A stretch of 64,000 nucleotides of DNA, taken from positions 248,001-312,000 of the forward strand of contig NZ_JAUSTJ010000003.1 in NCBI RefSeq assembly GCF_030812785.1. Direction: 5' to 3'. The DNA comes from Sphingomonas kyeonggiensis. Lineage in GTDB: Bacteria; Pseudomonadota; Alphaproteobacteria; Sphingomonadales; Sphingomonadaceae. Shown here piece by piece: positions 41,516-49,150 of the stretch. Made by a program: the position numbers and the translations under genes. Position 1 is the first letter of the stretch. Every line of letters starts with the position of its first letter. The notes beneath the pieces were generated by a model. That model was not told where the DNA came from, made no database searches, and was given only the letters and a program-made list of their open reading frames with translations.

Positions 41516-41615
41516 TTTCCCCGGCGAAGGCCGGGGCCCAGTCTTGAAAGTCACGCGCCTTGGCGCGTCTTCGCCGCGCACTGCTTAGTCTGGGGCCCGG
41601 CCTTCGCCGGGGAAA
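41516..41615. repeat. MITE-like hairpin repeat, family E, copy 3
   Basis: Same ends and core orientation as copy 1 (CTTGAAAGTCACGCGCC, then GGCGCGTCTTCGCCGCGCAC). It is only 1.3 kb from copy 2. Confidence 0.92.
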
Positions 41616-41631
41616 AGGAAAAGCGGCCGAC

Positions 41632-41817
41632 CTAACGCCCCACCCGCACCCGATCGACCAGCCAGACCAGGACCAGCAGCGCCACGCCGACGCCCAGCCC
41701 GACCACGAAGCCGAACGAGGCCTCGCCCCGGGCGATGCCGACGAACACGCCGACGAGCAGGCTGAGCGCGAGCAGGAAGCCGCCGGCGAGGGGCGTCTTG
41801 GAGGGAGACTTGGCCAT
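41632..41817 (-). CDS. Small two-helix membrane protein
   Basis: The 61-residue protein reads MAKSPSKTPLAGGFLLALSLLVGVFVGIARGE, then a second helix FGFVVGLGVGVALLVLVWLVDRV. A charged N-terminus and a loop of a few residues give a hairpin membrane protein. AGAGGG precedes the ATG. Such proteins are common in sphingomonads without assigned role. The start is well supported; the function is unknown. Confidence 0.7.
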   Translation of the reverse strand: MAKSPSKTPLAGGFLLALSLLVGVFVGIARGEASFGFVVGLGVGVALLVLVWLVDRVRVGR

Positions 41818-41975
41818 CGCCACCCTCTGCCACGTCCCGGGGCGGGACGCCATATGTGCCAGGGCGGGGCAGGCGATACGCCAGTTTTGGCATGGTTACC
41901 GCGAATTGACTCTCGTGTGGCGCCGAAAGCGTGGAATCGCGGGAAGCTGGCACGGATCGTGTAGCGAACGCGCGC

Positions 41976-42188
41976 ATGAACATGATGCCGTATCTGGGCG
42001 ATCGCTGCGAAATCGCCGACGCCAACGAACTGATCGCCTGCTTCGGCGAGCTCGCCGGCAGCGAGGCGGCCGCCCGCGCCGACCGCAGCCGCGACCTGGG
42101 CAACCATATCCATTTCTGCCGCTGGCGCCAGATCGAGCGGCTGATCGTGCTGATGTCGGTGGGCAGGGCCGTGGGGACCGTGCACTGA
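41976..42188 (+). CDS. Small soluble protein of unknown function
   Basis: The 70-residue frame MNMMPYLGDRCEIADANELIACFGELAGSEAAARADRSRDLGNHIHFCRWRQIERLIVLMS looks protein-like, with three cysteines and an HIHFCRWRQ motif. No membrane segment or signal is present. An upstream extension is possible but lacks a ribosome site. It stands alone before a family A repeat. It seems to belong to a lineage-restricted family; I cannot name it. Confidence 0.6.
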   Translation: MNMMPYLGDRCEIADANELIACFGELAGSEAAARADRSRDLGNHIHFCRWRQIERLIVLMSVGRAVGTVH

Positions 42189-42194
42189 CGACGT

Positions 42195-42341
42195 AATTCC
42201 TCCCCGCGCTCGCTCGGGGAGGGGGACCGCGCACATAGTGCGTGGTGGAGGGGCCGGCGCAACGCGCCGGTGCCCGGCGCGCCCCTCCACCACCGGCTTC
42301 GCCGGCGGTCCCCCTCCCCCAGACAAGCTCGGGGAGGAATT
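42195..42341. repeat. Large intergenic palindromic repeat, family A, copy 2
   Basis: It begins AATTCCTCCCCGCGCTCGC and ends with the mirrored GGGGAGGAATT. Inner arms GTGGTGGAGGGGC and GCCCCTCCACCAC flank a GC-rich centre, which forms another hairpin. Its ends match copy 3 more closely than copy 1. Confidence 0.92.
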
Positions 42342-42385
42342 AGGTGGGCACGGACCCGAAACCACCCACCGGCGTTCATCCCGCG

Positions 42386-44158
42386 ATGAACACGCCCCAA
42401 TTGCTCTCCGTCGGCGTGCTCGTCGGCATGATGCTGCTCTTCATCTGGGGACGTTTCCGCTACGATATGGTCGCGGTGATCGCGCTGCTCGCGGCGCTGG
42501 CGCTGGGCATCGTGAAGCCAAAGGAAGCGTTCACCGGCTTTTCCGACGACATCGTGATCATCGTCGCCAGCGCGCTGGTGCTCTCCGGCGCGGTGCAGCG
42601 ATCGGGGGTGATCGAGCGGGCGATGCTGTTGCTGCAGAAGCGGGTGACGCATGTGCGCTCGCAACTGCTGCTGCTCAGCGCCTCGGTCGGCTTCGCCTCG
42701 GCGCTGGTCAAGAACATCGGCGCGCTGGCGATGATGATCCCGGTGGCGCTGCAGATGAGCAAGCGGGCGAACGTCTCGCCGGCCGCCTATCTGATGCCGA
42801 TGAGCTTCGCCTCGCTGCTCGGCGGGCTGATCACGCTGATCGGGACTTCGCCCAACATCATCGTCAGCCGGGTGCGCGAGGAGATGACCGGCCAGCCCTT
42901 CGGCATGTTCGACTATGCGCCGGTCGGGCTGGGGCTGACGCTGGTCGGGCTGGTGTTCCTGCGCTTCGGCTACCGGCTGCTGCCGCGCGACCGCCGCGCC
43001 GCGCCGACCCTGGGCGAGGCGATCGACATCCAGGATTACGTCACCGAGGCGGAGATCCCCGCCGGATCGCCGGCGGTGGACGAGACGGTCGCCGCGTTCC
43101 GCGAGCGGCATGACGGCGAGATCACCGTCACCGCGATCCTGCGCGCCGGCATCCGATCGATCCCGTTCCCCGATGCGGTACTACAGCCCGAGGACGTGCT
43201 GATCCTCGCCGGCCCGCCCGACAGCCTGGAGCGGGTGATCGCCAGCGACCGGCTGGAGCTGGAAGGCGCGCACCGCGAGACCCCCGACGGCGCCAGCGGC
43301 GAAGTGGGGGTGATCGAGGCGGTGATCGGCACCGAGAGCCCCTTGATCGGCCGTACCGCCGGGCGGCTGGGGCTGCACGAGCGCTTCGGGGTGAATTTGA
43401 TCGCGGTGTCGCGCCGCGGCGACCGGCTGGCGAGGCGGCTGGGCGACGTGATGCTCGAGGCGGGCGACGTGATCGTGCTGCAGGGGCCGCTCGACCTGCT
43501 GTTCGAGCGGCTCGGCGAGCTGGGCTGCCTGCCGCTCGCCGAACGGACCCTGCGGCTGGGCAGCGCGCGCAAGGGGTTGCTGCCGCTGGCGATCCTTGGT
43601 GCGGCGATGGCGGCGACGGCGCTGGGCTATGTGCCGGTGGCGGTGGCGTTCTTCGCCGCGGCGGGGCTCACCATCCTGCTTGGCGCACTGCCGGTGCGCG
43701 AGGCCTATGACCATATCGAATGGCCGATCCTGGTGATGCTCGGCGCGCTGATCCCGGTCTCCGATTCGCTGCGGACGACGGGGGCGAGCCAGATCATCGG
43801 GGACGGGCTGGGGCAGCTTGCCGCGACCCTGCCGCCCTGGGGGGCGGTGGCGCTGATCCTGGCGGCGGCGATGGCGGTGACGCCGTTCCTCAACAATGCC
43901 GCGACCGTGCTGGTGATGGCGCCGATCGCCGCGACCTTCGCGGGCGAACTGGGCTACCGGCCCGAGGCGTTCCTGATGGCGACCGCGGTGGGCGCGGGCT
44001 GCGACTTCCTCACGCCGATCGGCCACCAGTGCAACACGCTGGTGATGGGCCCGGGCGGGTACCGGTTCGGCGATTATGCGCGGCTGGGCGCGCCGCTCTC
44101 GCTGATCGTGCTGGTGGTCGGCACGCCGCTGATCCTATGGGTGTGGCCGGTGCATTGA
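42386..44158 (+). CDS. SLC13-family permease with two TrkA-C (RCK-C) domains
   Basis: The 590-residue transporter has helices flanking a soluble insert at about residues 205-390. In the N-half, GIVKPKEAFTGFSDDIVIIVASALVLSGAVQRSGV and GTSPNIIVSR are CitMHS/ArsB-like. The insert holds two RCK-C domains (EDVLILAGPPDSLERV and GDVIVLQGPLDLLFERL), which bind regulatory ligands. The C-half has TPFLNNAATVLVMAPIA and PIGHQCNTLVMGPGGY. Dicarboxylate or sulfate uptake is typical. The start at MNTPQLL is preferred, although the ribosome site is weak. Confidence 0.9.
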   Translation: MNTPQLLSVGVLVGMMLLFIWGRFRYDMVAVIALLAALALGIVKPKEAFTGFSDDIVIIVASALVLSGAVQRSGVIERAMLLLQKRVTHVRSQLLLLSASVGFASALVKNIGALAMMIPVALQMSKRANVSPAAYLMPMSFASLLGGLITLIGTSPNIIVSRVREEMTGQPFGMFDYAPVGLGLTLVGLVFLRFGYRLLPRDRRAAPTLGEAIDIQDYVTEAEIPAGSPAVDETVAAFRERHDGEITVTAILRAGIRSIPFPDAVLQPEDVLILAGPPDSLERVIASDRLELEGAHRETPDGASGEVGVIEAVIGTESPLIGRTAGRLGLHERFGVNLIAVSRRGDRLARRLGDVMLEAGDVIVLQGPLDLLFERLGELGCLPLAERTLRLGSARKGLLPLAILGAAMAATALGYVPVAVAFFAAAGLTILLGALPVREAYDHIEWPILVMLGALIPVSDSLRTTGASQIIGDGLGQLAATLPPWGAVALILAAAMAVTPFLNNAATVLVMAPIAATFAGELGYRPEAFLMATAVGAGCDFLTPIGHQCNTLVMGPGGYRFGDYARLGAPLSLIVLVVGTPLILWVWPVH

Positions 44159-44172
44159 GTTTGGAGTCGCAT

Positions 44173-45147
44173 ATGGAACGGATGGCACGGATCGAGCGCG
44201 TCGGCGGGCCCGAGGTCATCCAGTGGGTCGATGTCGATCTGCCGCCGCCGGGGCCGGGCGAAGTGCGGATGCGCAACACCGCGGTGGGGCTCAACTTCAT
44301 CGACACCTATCATCGCTCGGGCCTCTATCCGGTGCCGCTGCCGAGCGGGCTGGGCGGCGAGGCGGCGGGGCTGGTCGAGGCGGTGGGCGAGGGCGTGGAC
44401 GGCTTCTCAGTTGGCGACCGCGTGGCGACCTTCGGCCCGGGGCTCGGCGCCTATGCGACCGCGCGCAACCTGCCGGCGAAGCTGCTGTTCGCGCTGCCCG
44501 ACGACATCAGCGACGAGACTGCCGCGGCGGCCCTGCTCAAGGGCGGGACGGTGGAGTTCCTGGTCGAGCGCTGCGCCCGGGTCGAGCCGGGCTGGACGGT
44601 GCTGGTCCATGCCGCGGCGGGCGGCGTCGGGCAGATCGCAGTGCGCTGGCTGAAGGCGATCGGCGCGCGGGTGCTGGCGACGGTGGGCAGCGCCGACAAG
44701 GTGGCGCTGGCGGTCGAGGCCGGGGCGGACGACGTGCTGGTCTCGCGCGGCGAGGGCGTGGCCGACTGGGTGCGCGGGATCACCGGTGGCACCGGCGTGG
44801 AAGTGGTGTTCGACGGCGTCGGCAAGGCGACCTGGGAGGCGTCGCTGGCCAGCGTGCGGCGGCGCGGGCTCGTGGTGAGCTTCGGCAATGCCAGCGGGCC
44901 GGTGGACGGCGTGGCGCTGGGCGCGCTGGCGCGGGCCGGGTCGGTCTATGTCACGCGGCCGACGATGTTCGACTATTATGTCACCCCCGAGGAGCGCGCG
45001 ACGGGCAGCGCGCGGCTGTTCCAGATGCTGCGCAGCGGCGCGGTGCGGGCGGATATCGGCCAGCGGTTCGCGCTGGAGGACGCCGCCGACGCGCACCGCG
45101 CACTGGAGGCAGGGAAGACGACCGGGTCTACGGTGCTGGTGGTGTAG
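44173..45147 (+). CDS. NADPH:quinone oxidoreductase (zeta-crystallin type)
   Basis: The 324-residue MDR enzyme has VGLNFIDTYHRSGLYPVPLPSGLGGEAAG, the QOR landmark. AKLLFALPDDISDETAAAALLKGGT and the Rossmann motif VLVHAAAGGVGQIAVRWLKAIGARV near residue 145 follow, then VVFDGVGKATWEASL. No zinc cysteines are present. It reduces quinones with NADPH. GGAG stands seven bases upstream. It lies 14 bases after the permease gene, so cotranscription is likely. Confidence 0.93.
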   Translation: MERMARIERVGGPEVIQWVDVDLPPPGPGEVRMRNTAVGLNFIDTYHRSGLYPVPLPSGLGGEAAGLVEAVGEGVDGFSVGDRVATFGPGLGAYATARNLPAKLLFALPDDISDETAAAALLKGGTVEFLVERCARVEPGWTVLVHAAAGGVGQIAVRWLKAIGARVLATVGSADKVALAVEAGADDVLVSRGEGVADWVRGITGGTGVEVVFDGVGKATWEASLASVRRRGLVVSFGNASGPVDGVALGALARAGSVYVTRPTMFDYYVTPEERATGSARLFQMLRSGAVRADIGQRFALEDAADAHRALEAGKTTGSTVLVV

Positions 45148-45152
45148 CTCAA

Positions 45153-45299
45153 AATTCCTCCCCGAGCTCGCTCGGGGAGGGGGACCATTCGCAGAGCGAA
45201 TGGTGGAGGGGTGCGCCGGTCACGGCGCATGCGCGCCGGCCCCTCCACCACCGCCTTCGGCGGCGGTCCCCCTCCCCCAGACAAGCTGGGGGAGGAACT
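45153..45299. repeat. Large intergenic palindromic repeat, family A, copy 3
   Basis: AATTCCTCCCCGAGCTCGC opens it, and the inverse GGGGGAGGAAC closes it. The inner GTGGAGGGGTG and CCCCTCCACCACCG arms match copies 1 and 2. It separates convergent genes. Confidence 0.92.
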
Positions 45300-45304
45300 A
45301 TGTG

Positions 45305-46729
45305 TCAGGCCAGCACGCCCACCACGGCCTTCACTTCCATGAATTCCGCCAGGCCGAACTTGCCGTGCTCGCGGCCATTGCCCGACTGTTTGTAGCCGCC
45401 GAAGGGCAGGTTCGGGTCGGGCTGGCCGCCATTCACATAGACCATGCCGGCGCGCAGCCGCGGGGCGACGCGCTTCACTGCCTCGCCGCTGCCGAAGACC
45501 ACGGCGGACAGGCCGTAATCGGTGTCGTTGGCGATGCGGACGGCGTCTTCCTCGTCCTCATAGGGGATGATCGTGACGACGGGGCCGAAGATCTCCTCGC
45601 GGGCGATCGTCATGTCGTTGCGCACGCCCGAGAAGAGGGTGGGGCGGACGAAATAGCCGGTCTCGACGCCGTCCGGCCGGCCGGGGCCGCCGGCCTCGAG
45701 CTTGGCGCCTTCCTCCATGCCCTTGGCGATCAGGCCCTGGACCTTCTCCCACTGGCTCCGGTTGACCAGCGGGCCGATATGGCGGCCCTCTTCGGAAGGA
45801 TTGCCGGTCGCCGTCGCCTTCATCACGTCGACAGCGGCGGCGGCGACCTGGTCCTGCAACCCGGCCGGCACGAGCAGGCGGGTGGGGGCGATGCAGCTCT
45901 GACCCGAGTTGAGCAGCACGCTGAACAGCGTGGTCTGCACCGCACGGCCGAGATCGGCGCCTTCGAGCATCAGCGAAGGCGACTTGCCGCCCAGCTCCTG
46001 GTGGACGCGCTTGACCGTCTCGGCGGCGTTCTTGGCGACGAGCACGCCGGCGCGGGTGGAGCCGGTGAAGCTCACCATGTCGACGCCCTTGTGGCGCGAA
46101 AGCGCGGTGCCGACGCCGGGGCCGTCGCCATTGACCAGGTTGAACACGCCCGCGGGCACCCCGGCGGCGGCGAGCACCTCGGCGAAGATCATCGCGCAGC
46201 CGGGCGCCTCTTCGGAGGGCTTGAGCACCATGCAGCAGCCGGCGGCGAGCGCGGGCGCGACCTTGGAGACGATCTGGTTGAGCGGCCAGTTCCACGGGGT
46301 GATCATCGCGACCACGCCGATCGGCTCATGGACGACTAGGGAGTTGCCGATCTGCTCCTCGAACTGGAAGTCCTGGAGCGCCTTGGCGGCGGACATCAGA
46401 TGGCCGAGGCCCGAACCGACCTGTGCGGTCTTCGCCAGGCTGATCGGCGCGCCCATCTCCAGGCTGATCGCCTCGGCCATATCGCCGGCGCGCTTCTTGT
46501 ATTCGGTCAGGATCGCCTCGATCAGCGCAACGCGTTCCTCGACGCTGGTGCGCGAGAAGCTCTCGAACGCCTTGCGCGCGGCCGCCACGGCCTTGTCGAC
46601 ATCGGCTTCGGAGCCGAGCGTGATCTCGGTGACGGCTTCCTCGGTCGCCGGGTTGATCACTTCGTGCCGGGTGCCGCCTTGGCTCTCGACCCACTCGCCC
46701 CCGATGAACTGCTTCAGATAGCTGCGCAT
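45305..46729 (-). CDS. NAD(P)-dependent aldehyde dehydrogenase family protein
   Basis: The 474-residue enzyme has the ALDH core: ITPWNWPLNQIVSKVAPALAAGCCMVLKPSE near residue 145, catalytic Glu in ELGGKSPSLMLEGAD near residue 245, and nucleophile Cys in NSGQSCIAPTRLLVP near residue 280. EEIFGPVVTIIPY, LPFGGYKQSGNGREHGKFGLAEFMEVKAV closes the fold. The substrate is unassigned. The start at MRSYLKQFIGGEW fits the family; a longer frame adds 21 residues without a ribosome site. Confidence 0.94.
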   Translation of the reverse strand: MRSYLKQFIGGEWVESQGGTRHEVINPATEEAVTEITLGSEADVDKAVAAARKAFESFSRTSVEERVALIEAILTEYKKRAGDMAEAISLEMGAPISLAKTAQVGSGLGHLMSAAKALQDFQFEEQIGNSLVVHEPIGVVAMITPWNWPLNQIVSKVAPALAAGCCMVLKPSEEAPGCAMIFAEVLAAAGVPAGVFNLVNGDGPGVGTALSRHKGVDMVSFTGSTRAGVLVAKNAAETVKRVHQELGGKSPSLMLEGADLGRAVQTTLFSVLLNSGQSCIAPTRLLVPAGLQDQVAAAAVDVMKATATGNPSEEGRHIGPLVNRSQWEKVQGLIAKGMEEGAKLEAGGPGRPDGVETGYFVRPTLFSGVRNDMTIAREEIFGPVVTIIPYEDEEDAVRIANDTDYGLSAVVFGSGEAVKRVAPRLRAGMVYVNGGQPDPNLPFGGYKQSGNGREHGKFGLAEFMEVKAVVGVLA

Positions 46730-46806
46730 CCCTCTCACCTCTCCGATTCGAACCTGCGGTATGGAGGCTAGATGGCCAGTTGCCATTCGCAACGCAAGTG
46801 GGCGAC

Positions 46807-48291
46807 TCAGCCAGGCTGGATCATGAACACCTCGCCAGCCAGATCGACGATATAGACGTTGTCCGCGCCGTCGACGCCGAACGAGGCGAGCTGGTTGATC
46901 GTGCCGGCATCGGGGGTGAAGTCGACATTGCGGCGCTCGTAACTGGCGTTGGAATAGAGCGAGCCCTGGACGAGCGAGGCATAGGGCAGCGTCCAGATAT
47001 TGCCGCTGACGAAGTCGCCGAAGATGTAGCTGCCGCGCAGCGAGGTGACCGGCCCGCGATAGACATAGCCGCCGATGATCGAGGCCCCCTGTTTGGGGCC
47101 GCTGCCATGATCATATTGGGTGACCGGGGCGGTGAGGCCGGCCGGGGCGGTGCCGTTGAAGGGCTGGGTGCCTTCGAGGAAGCGCCAGCCGAAATTGAGG
47201 CCGGCCTGGCCGATCGGCGCGAGATCGACTTCCTCGATCGCGCCCTGGCCGACATCGGCAATGACCAGCGTGTTGCCGTCGAAGCTGTTGCGGAACGGAT
47301 TCCGCAGGCCATAGGCGAAGATATAGGGATCGCCGCCGCCAGCCGCGAAGGGATTGGCCGGCGCGGGCGCGAAGGGCGTGGCGGCGCCCGGCGTGGTGTC
47401 GATCCTCAGGCGCAGGATCTTGCCGAGGCGCGAATTGACGTTCTGGGCATTGTTGCTCGGATCACCGCCGCCCCCGCCGTCGCCGGTCGCGTCATAGAGC
47501 AGCCCGTCGGGCCCGAAGCCGATCCAGCCGCCATTGTGATTGTCCGCGCCCGGATGCGGAGTGGAGAGGGCGAGGCGATAGCCGGCGGTGCCGAGCGTGT
47601 ATTCGCGGATCTCGAGGCTGCCATCGGGCGCGACGGCATGGACGAACACCACGTTCGAGGTCGCGAAGTCCGGACGCGGCGCGATGCCGAGCAGGCCGCG
47701 CTCGCCGCTGGTCGAGAGATTGCCCGCAGTGAAGGCGAGCGCCTTGGCACCGGTCGCGGGCGTCAGGAACCAGACATTGCCGCCCTTCTCGACCACGAAG
47801 ACACGGTTGTTGTCGCCGGGCACCGCCGCGACGAACAGCGGCTGGGTGAAGCCGGTGCCGACGCGCTTGACCGCGATGCCTTCCTTCGAATCCGTGACGG
47901 TGACCGCGAGGTTGAGCGTCGAATTCAGGCTGGCGTCGCTGGCGCGCAGCTGGACCTGGTAGACATTGTTTGCGTCGGCATCCCGCGGCGTCTCGAAGCT
48001 CGGCGCGGCGACGAAGCTCAGCGCCCCGGCGGCGGTGATCGTGAACAGCGCGGCATCGGCGCCGCCCGCGATCGCGAAGGTGACCGGATTGCCCTCGGCA
48101 TCGGTCGCCGCCGCCTGATAGGCCAGCGCGGTATTCTCCGCGACATTGGCGGTGGCGGGCGAGGTGAAGCTGGGCGCGGTGTTGGCGGCGGTCGGCGTGG
48201 GCGTGGGTGCCGGGGTTGTAGAGCCGCCATCGCCTCCACTCGAGCAGGCGGCGAGAAGCAACAGGCCGGTGAGCGGGGGCGTGATACGCAT
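46807..48291 (-). CDS. Glucose/sorbosone dehydrogenase (PQQ-type) lipoprotein with cadherin-like domain
   Basis: The 494-residue lipoprotein begins MRITPPLTGLLLLAACSSGG, with lipobox Cys at 16. A cadherin-like repeat (about residues 40-130, NTAPSFTSPATANVAENTALAYQ) precedes a six-bladed propeller (GSDH family): QPLFVAAVPGDNNRVFVVEKGG, GLLGIAPRPDF, HNGGWIGFGPDGLLYDATGDGGGGGDPSNNAQN, NPFRNSFDG, NFGWRFLEG. Metal and PQQ residues appear present. GGGAGG precedes the ATG. It should oxidise aldoses in the periplasm. Confidence 0.92.
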   Translation of the reverse strand: MRITPPLTGLLLLAACSSGGDGGSTTPAPTPTPTAANTAPSFTSPATANVAENTALAYQAAATDAEGNPVTFAIAGGADAALFTITAAGALSFVAAPSFETPRDADANNVYQVQLRASDASLNSTLNLAVTVTDSKEGIAVKRVGTGFTQPLFVAAVPGDNNRVFVVEKGGNVWFLTPATGAKALAFTAGNLSTSGERGLLGIAPRPDFATSNVVFVHAVAPDGSLEIREYTLGTAGYRLALSTPHPGADNHNGGWIGFGPDGLLYDATGDGGGGGDPSNNAQNVNSRLGKILRLRIDTTPGAATPFAPAPANPFAAGGGDPYIFAYGLRNPFRNSFDGNTLVIADVGQGAIEEVDLAPIGQAGLNFGWRFLEGTQPFNGTAPAGLTAPVTQYDHGSGPKQGASIIGGYVYRGPVTSLRGSYIFGDFVSGNIWTLPYASLVQGSLYSNASYERRNVDFTPDAGTINQLASFGVDGADNVYIVDLAGEVFMIQPG

Positions 48292-48384
48292 GCGGGGTCC
48301 TCCCTGAGACCAGAGCCGCAACGCGGGGCCGGCAGGGCCGTTCCGCCGCATCAACAATCGGTGCAAATCCCCGGCTAATTCATT

Positions 48385-48600
48385 GCATCGCAACATGGAT
48401 GTCATGATCGCAGGCCATCGGCCCTGCCCGAGGGAACAGCGGAAACGCCTGGTGATCGGGAGTCCGCCCTGTCCGTCCGCAACGTGCTGCTCGCTTTCTT
48501 GGCCCGAGCAGCCGTACCGGCGCAGGCGAGGTCGTCTGCCACTGCGCCGACAAGTTAAAAGGGGGATGCGCCCGGTCCTTCGGGGCCGGGCGTGTTTTTA
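48385..48600 (+). ncRNA. Candidate structured noncoding RNA with UUCG terminator
   Basis: Several hairpins follow one another: GCGGA/TCCGC; GCTGCTCG/CGAGCAGC around an 11-base loop; GGCGCAG/CTGCGCC; and finally the terminator with a TTCG tetraloop and TTTTT. No open frame here has an ordinary start codon and protein character. The 5' end is uncertain. No known RNA family is recognised. Confidence 0.45.
48569..48600 (+). terminator. Intrinsic terminator with UUCG loop
   Basis: CGCCCGGTCC-TTCG-GGGCCGGGCG, then TGTTTTTA. The 10-bp stem has one G-U pair. The T-run overlaps the minus-strand stop codon of the RebB gene, so the terminator is oriented for a plus-strand transcript with no evident protein gene. 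Confidence 0.8.
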
Positions 48601-48912
48601 CTTCCGGAACGCGCTCAGCACGGTCAGCAGGCTGGCGAGATTGTCCGCCACGCCGCTCTGGATGATCGGATCGGGCGGACCCGGAGTGGCGCCGAGCGAA
48701 TAGATCTGCATCACGCCCTGGTTCGCGGCGGCCTGGCCCAGCGTGTTCTGCTGCTGCTGGGCATGCACCGCATTCTCGAACAGGATGCCGGTGCTGTGCG
48801 CCATCGTCTGGTAGATGCTGCCCATCGCGAAGGCGGGCGCCTCGCCAAGCAGCTTCACATCGGTCTGGGTGACTGCGTCGGTGATGGGATCATTGACGCC
48901 GTGATATGCCAT
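48598..48912 (-). CDS. rebB: RebB-family R-body protein (orphan)
   Basis: The 104-residue protein reads VNDPITDAVTQTDVKLLGEAPAFAMGSIYQTMAHSTGILFENAVHAQQQQNTLGQAAANQGVMQIYSLG, matching the RebB family (Pfam RebB). These polymerise into the coiled ribbons called R-bodies, first known as refractile bodies of Caedibacter. GGAGGAAG precedes the ATG. Normal reb loci hold several homologues plus regulators; here there is one, next to a TonB receptor and a candidate RNA. Whether it can assemble alone is unknown. Confidence 0.9.
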   Translation of the reverse strand: MAYHGVNDPITDAVTQTDVKLLGEAPAFAMGSIYQTMAHSTGILFENAVHAQQQQNTLGQAAANQGVMQIYSLGATPGPPDPIIQSGVADNLASLLTVLSAFRK

Positions 48913-49033
48913 GCCGCTTCCTCCGGTTGTCCGCCCCTGAAGAAAGTTAGGGCCGGGCGCCGGCAAGGCAACCGCGGATGCCGCCGTTTCGGGTGATCCC
49001 AACGGGAGGTTCCGCGCGATCGACAGGTTCAGG

Positions 49034-49049
49034 CGTACCGGGCGGTACG
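49034..49049. promoter_or_regulatory. Palindrome upstream of the TonB receptor
   Basis: CGTACC-GGGC-GGTACG is a perfect inverted repeat about 100 bases before the start codon. A TATAAA box follows at 49102. A regulator site is possible; the family is unknown. Confidence 0.4.
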
Positions 49050-49150
49050 GCGAATGTTTCCCAAAAATTTCCGCAAAAGCAGTTTGGCTCCGGAACGGTC
49101 CTATAAAGTCAAACTACAAGATTTGCGCATTTAATGGGGAAGGGGCTTAC

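Noticed and set aside
46780..48378. Long plus-strand frame of over 500 codons opposite the sugar dehydrogenase gene
   Set aside because: It is the usual antisense shadow in GC-rich DNA; the minus strand encodes a clear lipoprotein with family motifs.
48377..48558. Plus-strand open frame (LPEGTAETPGDRESALSVRN...)
   Set aside because: No ATG, GTG or TTG starts it near its 5' end, there is no ribosome site, and the DNA is better explained as hairpin-forming RNA.
48361..48560. Cobalamin riboswitch, suggested by GGGAA, CCGCAAC and GCCACTG words upstream of a TonB receptor
   Set aside because: The required order is wrong and the AGTCAGGA-type B12 box is missing. A terminator and a minus-strand gene separate it from the receptor.
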